NCBI RefSeq assembly: GCF_051020985.1
Contig: NC_135008.1
Coordinates: forward strand, 3,968,001-4,032,000
Origin: Nomia melanderi
Lineage: Eukaryota > Arthropoda > Insecta > Hymenoptera > Halictidae
Direction: 5' to 3'
DNA: 64,000 nt
Shown: positions 12,235 to 25,463 of the stretch, in pieces
Position numbering within the stretch: the first letter of the stretch is position 1
Layout: the number at the start of each line of letters is the position of its first letter
Program-made: the position numbers and the translations under genes
Notes under the pieces: generated by a model
Told to the model about the DNA's origin: nothing
The model's input: only the letters and a program-made list of their open reading frames with translations
The model's database searches: none

Positions 12235-12301
12235 AACAGTTATGACATCGGTTCTGGTTCTTGAAACTGTTACGGCGAACCGAAATAGAGTCATAACTGT
12301 T
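12235..12301 (+). other. Imperfect hairpin, two paired blocks
   Basis: AACAGTTATGAC (12235-12246) is the exact reverse complement of GTCATAACTGTT (12290-12301). Nested inside, TCGGTTC (12248-12254) pairs with GAACCGA (12277-12283). The terminal loop is 22 nt and the internal loop is uneven (1 versus 6 nt). A transcript would fold to about a 67-nt hairpin. I recognise no known microRNA in it, and the internal loop is larger than in typical precursors. Confidence 0.55.
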
Positions 12302-12705
12302 ATTAGGTCTATCGACTCTGAGATACATCTCTTTCGATTGCGGTTCTAAAGAACTCATGTTATATCGGTTAACACTGTTATATTTTGTTTCTGAGAATAA
12401 TGCAGAATCGAGAAATAATAGTAACTTCTATAGAACTGATGCACCGTAGGTTCTGATTCTTCGAAAGAAGGAACGTTACGACTTTATTCCTCTTCTGCAT
12501 AACTATTTCAGCTGGAGCTGATATACAACAGTCTCGAACAGTTATTTTCGGAACTTTTCCAATCCCTGGAACAGAAGCATAAACGCTAGCTCGAAGACTG
12601 TTCAGGCCGGTTCTTAGGCAGCCGTTCCTCCTCTTTATCGCCGTGGCCGCGCGCGTTGCGAGCCTGTCTCTCGTCTCTGCCCGCTTATCGCCCTCCGCGA
12701 CCTCA

Positions 12706-12729
12706 GCCAGGCCAGGCCAGGCCAGGCCA
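12706..12729 (+). repeat. (GCCAG)n pentanucleotide repeat
   Basis: Nearly five perfect copies of GCCAG lie in tandem. No flanking gene is recognisable. Confidence 0.85.
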
Positions 12730-14088
12730 AAGCTCCTCTTTATATAGTTTACACCGCAAAAGGAAGTCGTGTCCGCGAACTTCGCCGGATTCTCTCAGAG
12801 GAGACACGCCGCCGCCGTCGCCGCCACCCACCGTCGACGCCGGTAAACAGACGCGGATGGAGATCCAAATAGGCGGCACTTGCGTCAAGTTGGATGGGCT
12901 GCTGCGACCCCTCTTCTTGTATATAATGGGGCTGGGTTGTAGAACTCAAACAGCCGCGGTTCCGCATCGCGCCGACAACGCGCCGCGAGCATCCTCGATG
13001 GAATTCTGCGCGCGAGCGCGATGCCGTGAGGGGGCGGAGGTCGCGAGTTCCCTCGAACACCCTGCCAGCTTTAACATTCTTAGCCTTTGGACGTGGCGAG
13101 TGGTGAAATAAATTCTGTCGCGCGAGTAGATCGTTCTGCCTTTGGATCGAACAGTGGCTTCGCTGGATCGATGGTTCGGCGGACGCGTATTTTGATTCTG
13201 TTGAACGAGGAAGCGGTTGATGTTCGTATTCGCGAAACGCGTTCCAGTTTCGTTCGGGGCCGTCAATAATTAAGGAACAGGGAAAAATACCAAAGCGGAT
13301 TACAGGATAGAGATATCGAAAATATTTCCTCGGTAGCGCGCGTATCGTTCGCGAGTAACTTTTTAAATATTCCGTGCGTCATCGCGTCGGCGTGCCTGCG
13401 AAACGGGGCTCCCCGATCCGCGGGCCGGCGAATATAAAATTTCCCCCAGAAATAATAAACGACCTATCTCGGAATGAAACATTTACAAAGACACAGTCGG
13501 CGAATGTACGGATATATAATTCATACGGCGTATTTGTACGGAACTCTTTTACAAAGCGCCGGTATCCTGCCGCGTAAAGTAAAGGATTACGGACAAGTTA
13601 TGTAAAACGGTCGTGAATATGTAACGTATGTAGATCGCGCAGTTCGCATAATAACGTGCCGGTTCCTTTTTCTTTATTCTCACCTCCGCGGATCTTTTTT
13701 TAATTCCCTCACCGCCGGCTGTCTTGAGACTGTTTTTACGATTGTAATTTTACATTTGCATCGTCCGGCTCGTGTAACCGGTGCACTCGTCAAAGGCGCG
13801 GGGTACTTTGATTCTCGATCGTAAATTGCGCCCGAGAGCGACAGAGATTTCTTCATAACGAATGACTCGGTATTCGCGGTGCCGAACACGCGATCCGATG
13901 GAAACGCCGATGGAGAGGTCAAGATTGAGCAGAATACCGCGACTGACCCCCTTTTGGTAACGTTATATTTTTCACGCCACAATTGAACTGTCAATTCCAT
14001 TGAATGCTGACGAAACGAAAAGTCACTGCAAGATGTTCAAGAATTGAAGAATGCCTAGCATCAATTTCATCCGGAGGAAAAAGACGTA

Positions 14089-14102
14089 CAGTGGCGCCAC
14101 TG
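14089..14102. other. 14-bp perfect palindrome CAGTGGCGCCACTG
   Basis: The sequence equals its own reverse complement and sits in an AT-richer stretch. It resembles two abutting half sites for a zinc-finger or other dimeric factor. No more can be said from one copy. Confidence 0.5.
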
Positions 14103-15021
14103 AAAATGGCCGTTGCCACAATGCCGGCCGCGTCAAAGGCTAACGGTAAAGTATTCGACTACATCCGATGAAAAGATGAGAAATCTATCCCGTCAGATTC
14201 GAGATGCAATGTACGTGTTTCTTATATGTATAAAAAAAAAGAAAAAAAAGAAAGAAAGAGATGTCTAAAAATTATCTACGATTGTCTACAACGAAATAAG
14301 ATCTCCCATTGAAGCATTCACGGTGTATTCACTTCGAGGATACCCCTACCCATCAAACGCTCCGTAGAAATTGAAGAAACCAGGGGCGCTTTGATCCATG
14401 GTCCTCGAAGTTTCGAGTCATCGCATTACCTCTAGACACCATCTTTCACCCGGAAAAGAATAGACGAAAAAAGGGAAGGGAAGGGAGAGAAAAAAGATGA
14501 GAGAACGGGGACCACTCAAAATCTTCGCGAGCCTTTGATGTGCATTGCCACGGACACAGCAACGGGATAAACCACTCAGTCGCCCCGGCATCCGGCCGCT
14601 GATGCGAACCACCGCTTTGCGGCGTGATCACCTGACCTCCCGCTCGGTGTTCCAGCCTTCGAGCCAGCCTCCTCTGTTTCGCGAAGGAAGGAAGGACAGA
14701 CGTAGCCAGGAAGTAGCCGACTCTGTAATTAGTGTCTTCGTTCGCCTCTTTGTCAAAGCCCGGATCCTAACGAGCGCGGGGAACATTGGCTAACAGGTAG
14801 CCGGGACCGCAGGAAAACCGTACGTCCGTCGTTTGAACCGGCTCATTTTGCGAACGGTCTTTATCCTTTGCCCCTCTTTGCCGGGGATCTTCTTCGTGAT
14901 TTGCAACAGCTTGACGCGAAAATATTTGATCCCGCCATACCTGCTAATGGATAACGAAACCCGGAGTAGAACCGGGATCGCGTAATCCTATCATTTAAAA
15001 TTACCTTTATGTTGATTATAA

Positions 15022-15220
15022 CCCTTTACGGACGAATGTCGACATCCCGGCGAGAACAAATGTTCATATTTGGAAGACCAAGTCGCGGACAAATGATTTA
15101 ATTAGTGAAACATCGAGAGATTAGCACGTAGTTTCCTGTTTATCAATTAAGTAATCGATATACAATTTAACTTCATCTACCGAAGGTTCTGTACATTTCA
15201 AAGAATCTTCGTCCGCAAAG
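15022..15220 (+). mobile_element. Internally deleted TTAA element, family A
   Basis: The left end CCCTTTACGGACGAA and the following ~100 bp are clearly similar to the start of the element at 35543. The right ~80 bp, ending TTCGTCCGCAAAG, match that element's right end. The middle ~250 bp present in the longer copy is missing. The outermost two G bases on the right are lost, and the left flank is ATAA instead of TTAA while the right flank is TTAA. It is an old non-autonomous copy of about 199 bp with no coding capacity. Confidence 0.65.
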
Positions 15221-15224
15221 TTAA

Positions 15225-18200
15225 TAGCTTCGCGATAAGCTGCTCTAATAGTTAGCTATCAGACTTTAGAAAGTAAGATTCAGGTCTAAAAACTCTTGGC
15301 ATGAAACAAATGGATTAACCAGCGATAACAGCAATAGTTATCCTATCAGATTAATTCTCTATTAAAATTCTCGTCGACCCTATCACGTATTATATCAGAC
15401 ACGTTTGCATAAACAAGTACTAAAAGTAATTCATAATATTTCCAGCGCTCCTTAATTCTCGCCCCGTAGAACAGTGAACGTAATTCAAGTCGTCTGGAAG
15501 TGTTGCACGCCACCGCAGGTTCGGATTATTCCAACTCCTGACCTACGCGAATAAAGAAACGTACCGTTAAATATCGTCGACGGAGGGCGTGCAACGTTGA
15601 CGTAATGGGAGCGAGCACCACGCCTATTTCTCGCGACCCCCGTTGCATTTTACGCGGAAGCGTGTACCGCGTATTCCGTCGGGTGGTCCCGCTTCCACGG
15701 ACAGGCATGTTTAAAAGGATGAAACGCGCCGCGTGACAGCAAGGTGTGCCCGGGACGTGAAATCAATGTTATTTCCGCCTTCGCCGGTCGACCGGCAGCC
15801 GTCTAGCTGCCGGCTGCCGCCGTGAGCGCGGCTGAAAGAATGGTCGTTTCGACGCCGCTTTTTATGCGGCGGCCACTGATTGGCAATGTCCCGATGGATC
15901 GCTGTTTCACGGGAATTAAATGGAAAGGGTGGCATTCTTGTAACGTCCGACGGTGACACTTCCGTGATGGTAATCAGTAATCACCCGTCCCCGTTGTAAC
16001 TTCGGAAAAACGCGGCGGAGATTTTTCGATCGTGAACCGACGCGCGTACCTACGCTTTCGCGCGTTCTCCGCCAGCGTGCAAGTGTATTAACGCGTCGAA
16101 TTAATGAAAACAGAACAATCGAGATTTATTAAAAGATAGCATCCCGGCCGAACGCGATTTTCGCATTACCTCGAATTCCATCCAGCGTTACAGTACAGCG
16201 TTACAGTTAAATCATAATCTAGCGAGAAGTAGCCGAAGGATAAGAAGCCCTCGATACCTTGCACAAAGCGATAGCTGCAGACAGACCTTAAGAAACGAAC
16301 GAATCGGATCCTTTTAATTCACAATATAATAGGGTACACGACGTTCCCGCTGTAAAAGGAGAGTCCCGGCAATCGTGTTCGACGCCGTTATACAAACCCC
16401 CCCCCCTGGTCGGTGCGCCCGAAGAAGCCTTATTATCCAACGAATTCCGGGAACCGTCGATACGTTCGATCCTCTCGTTATATCGACGCGGAACTTTCCG
16501 ATAAAGTTGCTCCACGGTCGAACAGAGGAATCTCGAATATTTCGCGGGCGGGGGTGTTTCCCGGGGTGCTCGGCGGGGCGATGAAAAATTTTCGCCGTTA
16601 AAAGCCTGCGAAGTTTGTAATTACAACGGGAACGGCGGCCGATAGATCGGCCGGAAATACGAGATCGCCGGCTGAGAAAACAATCTCTCCATAATTGTAT
16701 ACGGTTTCCCCGAGACGGAGGCATTGTCATTCAGATATCGAGTGGCTGCAGGGGCTTCCCGTCTCGTGCCTCCTCTCTCCGCCTCTCATTGAACGCAGGC
16801 GCCGAGCACGATTACTTCTAAGTACTGCGGGAGAGAACTTCCGGGCCCGTGCACCCGACAACTTTTATTCGATCCTATATTAGCCCGAGCTTCTGACAAC
16901 GATCGTCGAAACACGGCCGAGTCGCGGGCACGGAAAAGCTCCGGACGTCTCGGCCGCGGAGCGGAGGCTACTCCGGAACGCTTTAATTAGCGAGACGATG
17001 TTTCGTCCGTTGGAAATGGAGATGATCCTCCTGATCGGTCACCGCGATTGATGTCCGTTACTGTTCGAGAAGATCCTTCCGTCCGTTGACAAACACTGGC
17101 TCTTGGTCAAAGAAACGAACGAGTTTAAATGACTCGGGTTGAAAGATTTTACATGAATCTTGGCACTTTAACTGATGTTAATGGCGATTATATCTTTGAT
17201 CGGATCTTTGGTAAGATGAACAAGGAAAGAGACGGAATTACTTTGAGAGATTCTACTCTTTGTCACGGGTTAAAGGGTTAATGTTATCATTCAGATTGTT
17301 TAAAAGAACCGATCGTATCTGGCGGAGGGTGGGTTCAAGTTCTTCGGAAATATTGTTCCAAGCGGAGAGTGTTTCTTAAAGAAATCGAACCGCGAGTATG
17401 AACGAACAGCTTGAGCCGAGCAGATCGAGAGATACTTGTCCCCTCCCAGCAGGGCGTTCCGAGAATTATATCGCTCCGTTCTCCATATTTTTTATCCACC
17501 TTCGCCCGTTGTTGCCTCGGACATCCCCGAGGTTCGTGGGAAGATGATCTCGGGAATTTATCGCGGGAGTAATAATTTAATTGGAATGTCTGCTCCGGAC
17601 ATTTAAACGCTTTGTCTTCGGCCGGGAACACCTCTGAATATTTCTATTCCTCGTTCGGTGCAGCCGATTCGGTGATGAAGGTGAGTCGATGGGCACGAGA
17701 TGCGTGTAAATTCAAATTTCGAGTTTCCAACTGTACACTGAAGCGCGTTGACCACAAATTTAAATCCCTTTTCTTGCCGGAATAGTAGAAAAATCATAGT
17801 CAAAAGGGAAAATTATCCTCTAATTTTTCGAATTTATATTCCCTGTTTCTTCGGAGAAATGGTAAGTCTCGGTTAGATCGTCGGATATCTATATTCACAA
17901 TTATTCGTTATAGAACACTGAATCTTGCATCGATGCCTATTCAACCATTCTCCTTATATATGTTCATCGTCATGAATATATTTCTTTCGTCGACTATCAA
18001 TGATATTTATACCTTAATAGTTCTTTCAGGAAAAAGTGAGCCACCTTTCTCCAATTTATCCTACCCATAAAACGCTTCTCGGGCGAGTCGAGAGTGGGTA
18101 CAACGATTAAAATCGGTCGTGCATTGAAAAAGGGAAACACAGAATCAACCAGACACACGTGTGCGCTCGGAGATCGAGTTTTCTCGCGGCGAGGCAGCTC

Positions 18201-21200
18201 GCGCGTTCTTTCAGTCGGCTCGAAATTAAAGATACCGTATCCGCGTCGGTCGGGGGCGCGCTAACAAGAAGCCTCCGCGGCAAAAGGAATCAAGAGGCCG
18301 GGGATCGAGATCGTATCTCCGGCTACGTTAGGAACACATCTCTCTCGCTTGTATTACACATTCTCTCTGCGTGGAGCAGATTTTAAAAAGCTCCTCGGAT
18401 ACGGAGCGGCACCGAGGGAATCTTTATTTATGAAGTCAAGTAGCATACTACACTTTACCGGATCCGTCGTGTCCTTTTACGGTGATATAGCGCGGAGCCG
18501 ACGTCTGCACCGGTCGGATGCGAATAGAAGCGTCTTCCGCGGGTCTATCGGACTGTGGCTGGCTACATTAGCCGCAGCCGTAACGCGATGAGAAACGAGC
18601 AAAGGTGGACAGAGATCGGCCAGCGACGCAGCGAATAAATTGTTCCCGGTTCTCCGCGAGACGCGATGGCAGCCTCGATTCTAATAATGAATTTATGAGA
18701 GGATTATTAAATCTCTTCCGGGCTATAAGATTTTATACCGCGATGTTCGGATGGGCAAACGTTTTCCTCGAGCTATAAAAATCATTCTTTTAGAATGTCT
18801 TCATTCTTTACCTCACAATACAAAGACACGTTCTCTTGAATTATTGACCTCTCGAAAAATGACTTGTAGCCAAGAGTAGTCCACTTCCACTCTCGGAGAG
18901 GTTCATAAATTTCGTGGGAAGTATCTTACTTGAAATCGAATTACGTTTCAGGGGAAAATAAAGATGCCTCGGACAACGGGGCGTTAATAGTTAACGAATT
19001 CTTCTGCTGGCAGCGTCGGTTTATCTCTCCTCCCGATTCTATCGCTTAATCTTTCTGTGAATGACGCGGGGAACTGTTAAGAAGTTTGGTTCGAGTGTCT
19101 TGTGGGAAAACGGTTGTTGTGGTTGGATCGGTTTAATAAGAGTTGGAGGTAATAACTAGTAGATTTCTTGATTAACATTTCCTTATATTATTTTCATAGA
19201 CTCAAATTTAATTTCTATACTTAATTCAATCCCAGTTCTATCTGAGGAAGTGATCAAATTCTGTAGCAAACACTATTCAATAACAATCGAAATAATTGGA
19301 AATATGCAGCAATTTGTAGGTTCACTCCGTCGACCAGCTTCCACGCGAACAAAAATGATCGAGTCCGACGCGTACGGTCGCCAGTGAATCGGCCGGCGCG
19401 AGATTTATCGCGGACAACTCGGGGGAGGCATCGCGGGACCGCACAAGAGAGCGAACAACTTGGGAAGAGTAAAAGTTGCGCGACGTGAACGTGATTTCGT
19501 GGCTCCGATGGGAACCGACCGGACCGAAGAGCGGATAAACGTAAGAAGCGTGGCCGACGGCGGTCCGGACACGCTCGTACGTCGGACGTATCGACAAATG
19601 CCGGCGCTCCTGTGACCAGAACCAATATCCATCCGTGATTCTCGTGATTTATCGCGTTACGGGAATTTTCGGTTTCCACGGAACGCTGGAACTGGGTTAT
19701 GAGCCGCATATTTTGCCGGCGAAATAGCGCCGCTTCCGCTTTTGTTCAAGACAACGCCGGACGTTTCCGGGGCGTGGGCTGTTTCGATGGAAGGGGACTC
19801 GTCAAATTTTCGGTACACTTTTGTCCCGACGGCCATTCAAAGTTCCGGGGATCGGCATGCTTAAACTATTGGGCCGAGTTCAATGCTGAATTAAATATCG
19901 ATTGCCGAATATTCCGCCGGATGATAACTGGAATGTAATGCAAATCACCGGTGAATCGGTACAAAGTTTCGGAACGTTTCAGGGCGACGCTTCCCAGGAG
20001 TTGCACGTCTCCTGAAAAAGTGGCAGTGGGGCAATAGACTTTTACATCCGAAGTCATTTAACTTAACGCGATTTAGGCGAACCGCAATTTTACTCGGTAT
20101 CCGGAGCAATTCTGACGATCTGGCCGTGTCCGAATTTTACTCGCAGTCTTTCTCCGTCTAAGAATATTGCCCGCCTCGGCTCGCTGCGACGGCGACGCGG
20201 GAGTGAGTCGGCGAAACGGGCGCGTGTATTTCTCGAAAATAAAGCGACCGAGCAACTTTCTGTCCGGCCGTAATAAAGGATGATGGAACAGCACAATATT
20301 CAGCGGGAAATTATTACTTCGCCCGAAGAGACGGGCGGCTCTTTCCGCGCCGAAGAATAATACGCCGCCCGCCGTGGGGGAAAGGGTTTAATAAGTTTTC
20401 CAATTATTGTCGTTCGATATCATCGTTCCCGTTGAATTAGTCCGTAGCAGAATGACGGGCGAAATGGTCGCGATAGTTGGAGGGATCGAAGGGACGAGAC
20501 AGACTGTCACGGCCACGTGCTAGACGAGCGCCAGCGGATTGGTCACCGGTTTAACCCCTCCCGTTCTTCGTCCCCGATCCCGGCTAGAGGAATTAACGCG
20601 CCGGTGAGAACTGCGGCGGAGATCTGTTTGTGAAATAAACAATTTTTGTGGACCGACCGATGACGAGTCGAATTTCGCCTGTCGGAGGATTTTCCCAGTG
20701 ACCAGGGGTGGACATATCGAACCCGTAGCGGTTATTAAAGACTCTCTGCAATTGAGTCGCACGAACTTTACTGCCTGGCAGATGGTTGTTTTCAATTTGG
20801 TTCGGTTTCAATGAATATAGATTATATTTATGTTTAACAGAGATTATATTCAAATATGCCGGAGGTATTACGGAACACAGCACGCCAAAGAATAGACTTA
20901 AAACAAAGTGTTTAAAGAGAAAATAGTTTCTCGCCGCTCGTCGAAAGCGTTTCGTAAAATATTAAGATATATTCCGCAGTTTCTTCGGAGGCACGAAGGC
21001 GTCTGGCACACTTCACGGACGGAACCCGAGAATATCGCGGAAAGAAGGGAAGACCAGGTAGCCCAGGGGACGGCATTCATGAAGTCGTACGCGCGTTTGC
21101 ATAAATTCCAGCATTTTCCCCGCAAACGTGTTCGAAACCGATCCGCAACAGATTTCCTCGGGAGGAGCGCGTGACTGTACAAGAGTTCCTCCGTTCGCCG

Positions 21201-24200
21201 GCCGGTGGATCCCCATCGATCCGGGGTCAGGCGGTCCGCCGACTTATTATTCATTTTCCACGGGGCGATGAACGAAAAACGTGCGTCCACTGTGAAAGCA
21301 GGGGAGCCAATATCCTATAAGAATTAATCATCGCCGAGCGACCCGAGTAAAGAAGCAATTTCCACGCGCTAATAGGCAGCCACGGTGCGGGGAATTCTAC
21401 CGGTCCCCGGGATCCTCGAGCGATCAACTCGCTTGCGGAAGAGTCTCCGTTACGGTCGTTCGGCGTATGGAATCCTCCGCGCGTGGAACGATCCGAGGGA
21501 CGCGGAAAAAAAGAGCGAATGTCCGCGCGAAAACCGCCCAACAGCCCGACAATCTAGACGTAATTTCCATCTCTTTCGTGGCATTTAATTTCCGCGGAAT
21601 TATCCAACGAACGAGTCGCGAGCGCCCACCCCCCAGAATATGCGAAACGTTGGGATCGGCGGGGGTTGGTCGCTTCGCTTTCAAACGCGACTGACAGCGA
21701 GAATTATTTCGTTCCATCCCGTCCGAGGATCGGTTGCGAATCTCATCGGTGGCTGGTCTTTTTCCTCCCCCTCTTCTCATCCCAACCGCCGTCGCGCCGG
21801 TTCTTCCTCTTTCGATCGTTTGAAGTGGCCCAGGGAAAGGAGAGGGTGGCACCCGGACCTCTCCACTTCTATTTACTCGCAATTATGCTCCCGCTGGACT
21901 TTATCTCGCGGAACCAATGACGTTTTGCTCCCTCTCGTCGAGGGAACGGGTTTTCACCAAAAAAAGGAAAGAAAGAAGGCCCGGGGATATTGTGTTACTT
22001 GGAGATGATAGGACAAATCCGACCGGAGTCTGCTTCGGGGTGGAGATTATGGAAATTCCGAGGAATGGACACGGCAGACCCTTCGAGAGGATGACGCGCT
22101 CGCGCGCTGCATTCACCGCGGATCATCCTCATTGTGTTCGCCTGCGTCGCGAAGGGTCCTGTCATCGCGACAGGGGGTTGCTCCTCTGTAGTAACCGGCT
22201 CAACGTTGTCCTTTCAATTCAATCGTCTTCAGCGCCAGGTATTATTTCCGATATTATATACACAGGGGTACAACAATTAGATCGGCTGAAGCATTTTATT
22301 TAATGAAACTCGGTTCAAATCTGCCCCGCCGCCCCTCCCTGGTACTTTCCACTCTCGCGGGTTCGCTCTCTATTTTCAGGAATAATTTTCCCGTTCCTCC
22401 AGATTCTCCGTTCGTTCTTAATTTATAGACAAAAAACAATTTGATGGGGGTTTTGAGTTGCTCCGCAATTTGCACCGTATCCTTCGGCGGAATAATTGCA
22501 TGGTTAATGAATTCCCCTACGGTGGAGGGGGTGTTCCGTTATCGTGCGTCGAATTTTAGCCGGGAAACCCATCGATAAAGATCCCATGGAGTTTTTCAAA
22601 GGACACGCTGCTCGGAGGAGATTTACCTTTGACCATAACATGAAAGGAATTAAAGCTAATAAATTTCGGACGTCGAGAGTTCGGGGTGGTCCCCTTCGAT
22701 CCAGAGTGTATCCAGGAGACGGACGGGCGATAATATACGATCCAGCAGAGCGCGCGAATCGAGCCCGCCGGAAATGCGCGCGCGGAGGAGATCCTCCGCG
22801 AAATCTCTCCTACCCGCTCGCGAGCTGAACGCCCTTTGATCTGGCTCCACGCGAATTTCATTCCCTTCGTCGTGCAAAGCCACCCCATCTTTCCGTTTAA
22901 TTCTTCTTTTTCCTATCGGTAACACGGCCCTGCCCCGGTAATAAGCGGCGCTCGCCCGTTTTAAGAGAGCACGCTCGATTCTTTTTGCATCGAAATATTG
23001 GCCCCCCTCTTTGAGGACTTTACGCGCCGCGTCCCCGGTGGCGGGAAGTTTAAATCGATACCGCGGTGGGCTTCCGCTTAACAAAGTGCCTAAATAGGGA
23101 ATATTTGAGAAAGAGGTCCTTAAAAGGAATGTCACGCGAATTACGGGAAGCAGTTTGACAAAGCGAAGGGCGAACGGAACGGATTCTTTCATAACGTCGC
23201 TAAAAGCAATCGCTTTGTGCATTTCCCGGAAGATTTTTATATTTGACAAGTAATACGCGGAATGGCGGTTGACCTGGGATATATAGAATATTCCTCGCTC
23301 TGTGAATCAAACGTAGACTGGAAATTCTTGCGACGACAATGGCTCCAGGAATGACTGATAATACGAATTATGAATGAAGTTCTGTTCGACGTGCCTTTAA
23401 AACGGCGAAGGAATCTAATAATAATAATTAGGCGGAAAACGAGCAAGACCGCGAATAAATTTAAACCGGAGCCGAAGTGAACAGTGCCACGGGCCGGGAA
23501 TCCGAATGAAACGCGAGCGGAGGGTAACTAAATCGCAAATGGAACGCTCGTCGATCCCCGTCGCCCCTTTTATGCCACGGAGTTAACCTTGTTTTCCGTC
23601 GAGTTTTGTTTTTCCGCTCGGGCTGGCTTCGATATGCGCGGTATACCGGAACGATGTGCAAAAATAGTTGCGTCGTTGGACAGGTAAACATTTTCGCTGC
23701 CGCGGATAGTGTGTTTAAATGGGAAAAAAGGGCCGCCGCCGAGGAAAGAATTTTTCGATTCGATTTCATAATCAGCGACCGTGCACATGAATGTAATGTA
23801 AACGTTAAGTCCGGACCGTTGCAACGTGGCGGGCCGTTCGCAAATGATTCGTGAAAATTCGGACGAACGGTTTCACCCCTTCCCGGTTCGTTGTTGTTTA
23901 ATCCTTCATCAATGGAGCAACGACGGGGTCGATGTTCACGACGAAGGGAGGCTGCCTTCCGTGACGAATCGAATAATTGCGAGCTGCAGGTCTGCGAGGA
24001 TCGCACCGAAACTATCGAGTTACAAGAAACACCCCTTGCCAGGAAAAAATAAGCAACACGATCCGGCCGGAGATTTCAAGATAGATGGCTTAGCCCTGAC
24101 GGGGCATACAGCTGTCGCGATAAGGAGGCTTCTGTGGAAATAACAATGACGCGTATAATAAACGAGAAAGGAAATAATAATGGTTTCCCGGGTGGAGATA

Positions 24201-25241
24201 ACGCGACGACCTAAATAGGACTAAGAGGAATTGTCCCCGGTATCTGCTTTTATTTTCTCTTTCTGTTTAAATTCCGAGATTCAAACTTGTCTGATGTGAA
24301 TTTCCATTGTTGTACCCTTTCTCTTTCCCTCCGCCTCTCGGGAGAGATAGTGGGAGAGAGCCAAATCGCCATTCGTCACCGCTTCGTCTTCAAAATTTCC
24401 GCAGCTTGGCATAGTTTTTCAGAGATCGCTTAGAGATTCGTTTGTATATATACGAAATAGTTCCTAATTCTTGAAATTGTTGGTTTACATCTTATAATGC
24501 CGCTTATTAGTATTCACTCGCAGCTGTGTGTTATCCATTGCGAGCGCCTCCAGGAAAATAGTTTGCTTCTTTAAACTATAGAATAAACGATAGTTGTCGG
24601 GAAAGACGGACAGCCTGGTCCTAAGTTCACGTGAACACTGCCCGTTGATCCTGTTATCGAGATTACGACCGAACAGCTTGCGTCCTACTATCGGGACTAC
24701 AAACAGGGGCCAGTTGTTACTTTATGAATATTTAGAAGTTCTATTGTTTGACGAGCAGATAGCGATGTGTATTTTGGAGGAGGTTGAGTCGGAGGAAATT
24801 TTTCGGAATTTACGGCTCCAGGAAGCGATAATTGTTGAACAAAGATACAGCCGTGTTTACGCAACTGTTGGAACGCATACAAAAGTTTACGGACGGCTTA
24901 TGTTACAATGATGTAAAGTATTTATAGAGTAGTTACTAAATACAGTAGATTACGGAAGGAGTTTTGAACCAACAGTCGAGAAAGTCAAATTATTTAAGAG
25001 AGTCGGTTAAATGGAAGCTTATCAAATGACGCTACACGGCAGTTAGTACCAGCGATAATTCACTATCAACGTCGATTTAATCCAAAATGTCTGTCGTGAA
25101 GCTGCTAAATTGATCTCCGAACTGGAAACTATTTATAATCCCGAGGTTTCTACTATTTTCGAAAGCCGCCGTGCAATAATATCTTCGTAAGAAATAATAA
25201 CTAAAATTCTGTCAGTGACAAAAAATATCTGAAAGCTTTAC
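15225..25241. other. Gene-free segment, CpG-rich with AT-rich patches
   Basis: No exon, RNA gene or transposon could be supported. AT-rich patches lie at about 15230-15450, 17100-17320 and 17800-18060. A run of ten cytosines lies at 16397-16406. A short hairpin (CCGGCAGC / GCTGCCGG, 6-nt loop) lies at 15792-15813, and a 12-bp palindrome GTTCACGTGAAC with an E-box core at 24625-24636. The minus-strand frame 22656-23249 (197 codons) shows no recognisable domain. Confidence 0.5.
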
Positions 25242-25317
25242 CTCATCGGAGACCACCCCAATCCACCCCCGAAGCTTCTAACGAATAGCAAAGTGGCTCG
25301 CAAGGGGAATTACGTAC
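25242..25317 (-). promoter_or_regulatory. Candidate recursive splice site / short RS-exon (site Y)
   Basis: On the minus strand a T-rich tract with no AG for about 40 nt ends GTTTCAG at 25318, and the next bases from 25317 are GTACGTAA, a donor-like sequence. A possible branch point CTGAT lies upstream. A further donor, GAG|GTAAAG, lies at 25241, giving a 76-nt exon-like segment. Two of its three frames contain stops early or midway and the third ends in TGA, so it is unlikely to be a coding exon. The 14 nt across the junction (GTTTCAGGTACGTA) are identical to site X, 18.7 kb away, and the upstream tracts are loosely alike. This fits a non-coding recursive splice point in a long minus-strand intron; RNA evidence is lacking. 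Confidence 0.42.
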
Positions 25318-25410
25318 CTGAAACATAAAAACAGGGAAATCAGATTAATACGGTTACTTCGCAAAAAAATCTGCTCGTTTCATCTGCTGAAACGTTCGCC
25401 CCTCGCCGAC

Positions 25411-25463
<53 letters not shown>
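25411..25463 (+). repeat. (ACG)n microsatellite, 53 bp
   Basis: Nearly 18 perfect ACG units form the longest uninterrupted microsatellite in the window. Frames crossing it yield artificial serine or valine runs. It lies about 95 bp upstream, in minus-strand sense, of the candidate acceptor at 25318, where it would be transcribed as a CGU run. Confidence 0.95.

Larger units (their letters stand above)
11730..15017. other. Gene-free segment
   Basis: Apart from the hairpin, the GCCAG repeat and the 14-bp palindrome listed separately, nothing could be supported. A TATA-like TTTATATAG lies at 12738-12746 just after the GCCAG repeat, but no initiator or downstream gene supports a promoter. A-rich low-complexity sequence lies at about 14229-14260, and a purine-rich tract at 14452-14510. 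Confidence 0.5.

Noticed and set aside
14937..14950. Another minus-strand AG|GT composite (CAG|GTATGG)
   Set aside because: The donor part is poor and the upstream tract is not clearly pyrimidine-rich.
17265..17284. AAAGGGTTAA resembling a TTAA-element right end
   Set aside because: The bases just inside do not match TTCGTCCGC or TCGAGTGC, and no partner left end was found upstream.
22656..23249. 197-codon minus-strand open frame
   Set aside because: No recognisable domain, start context or splice signal; treated as chance.
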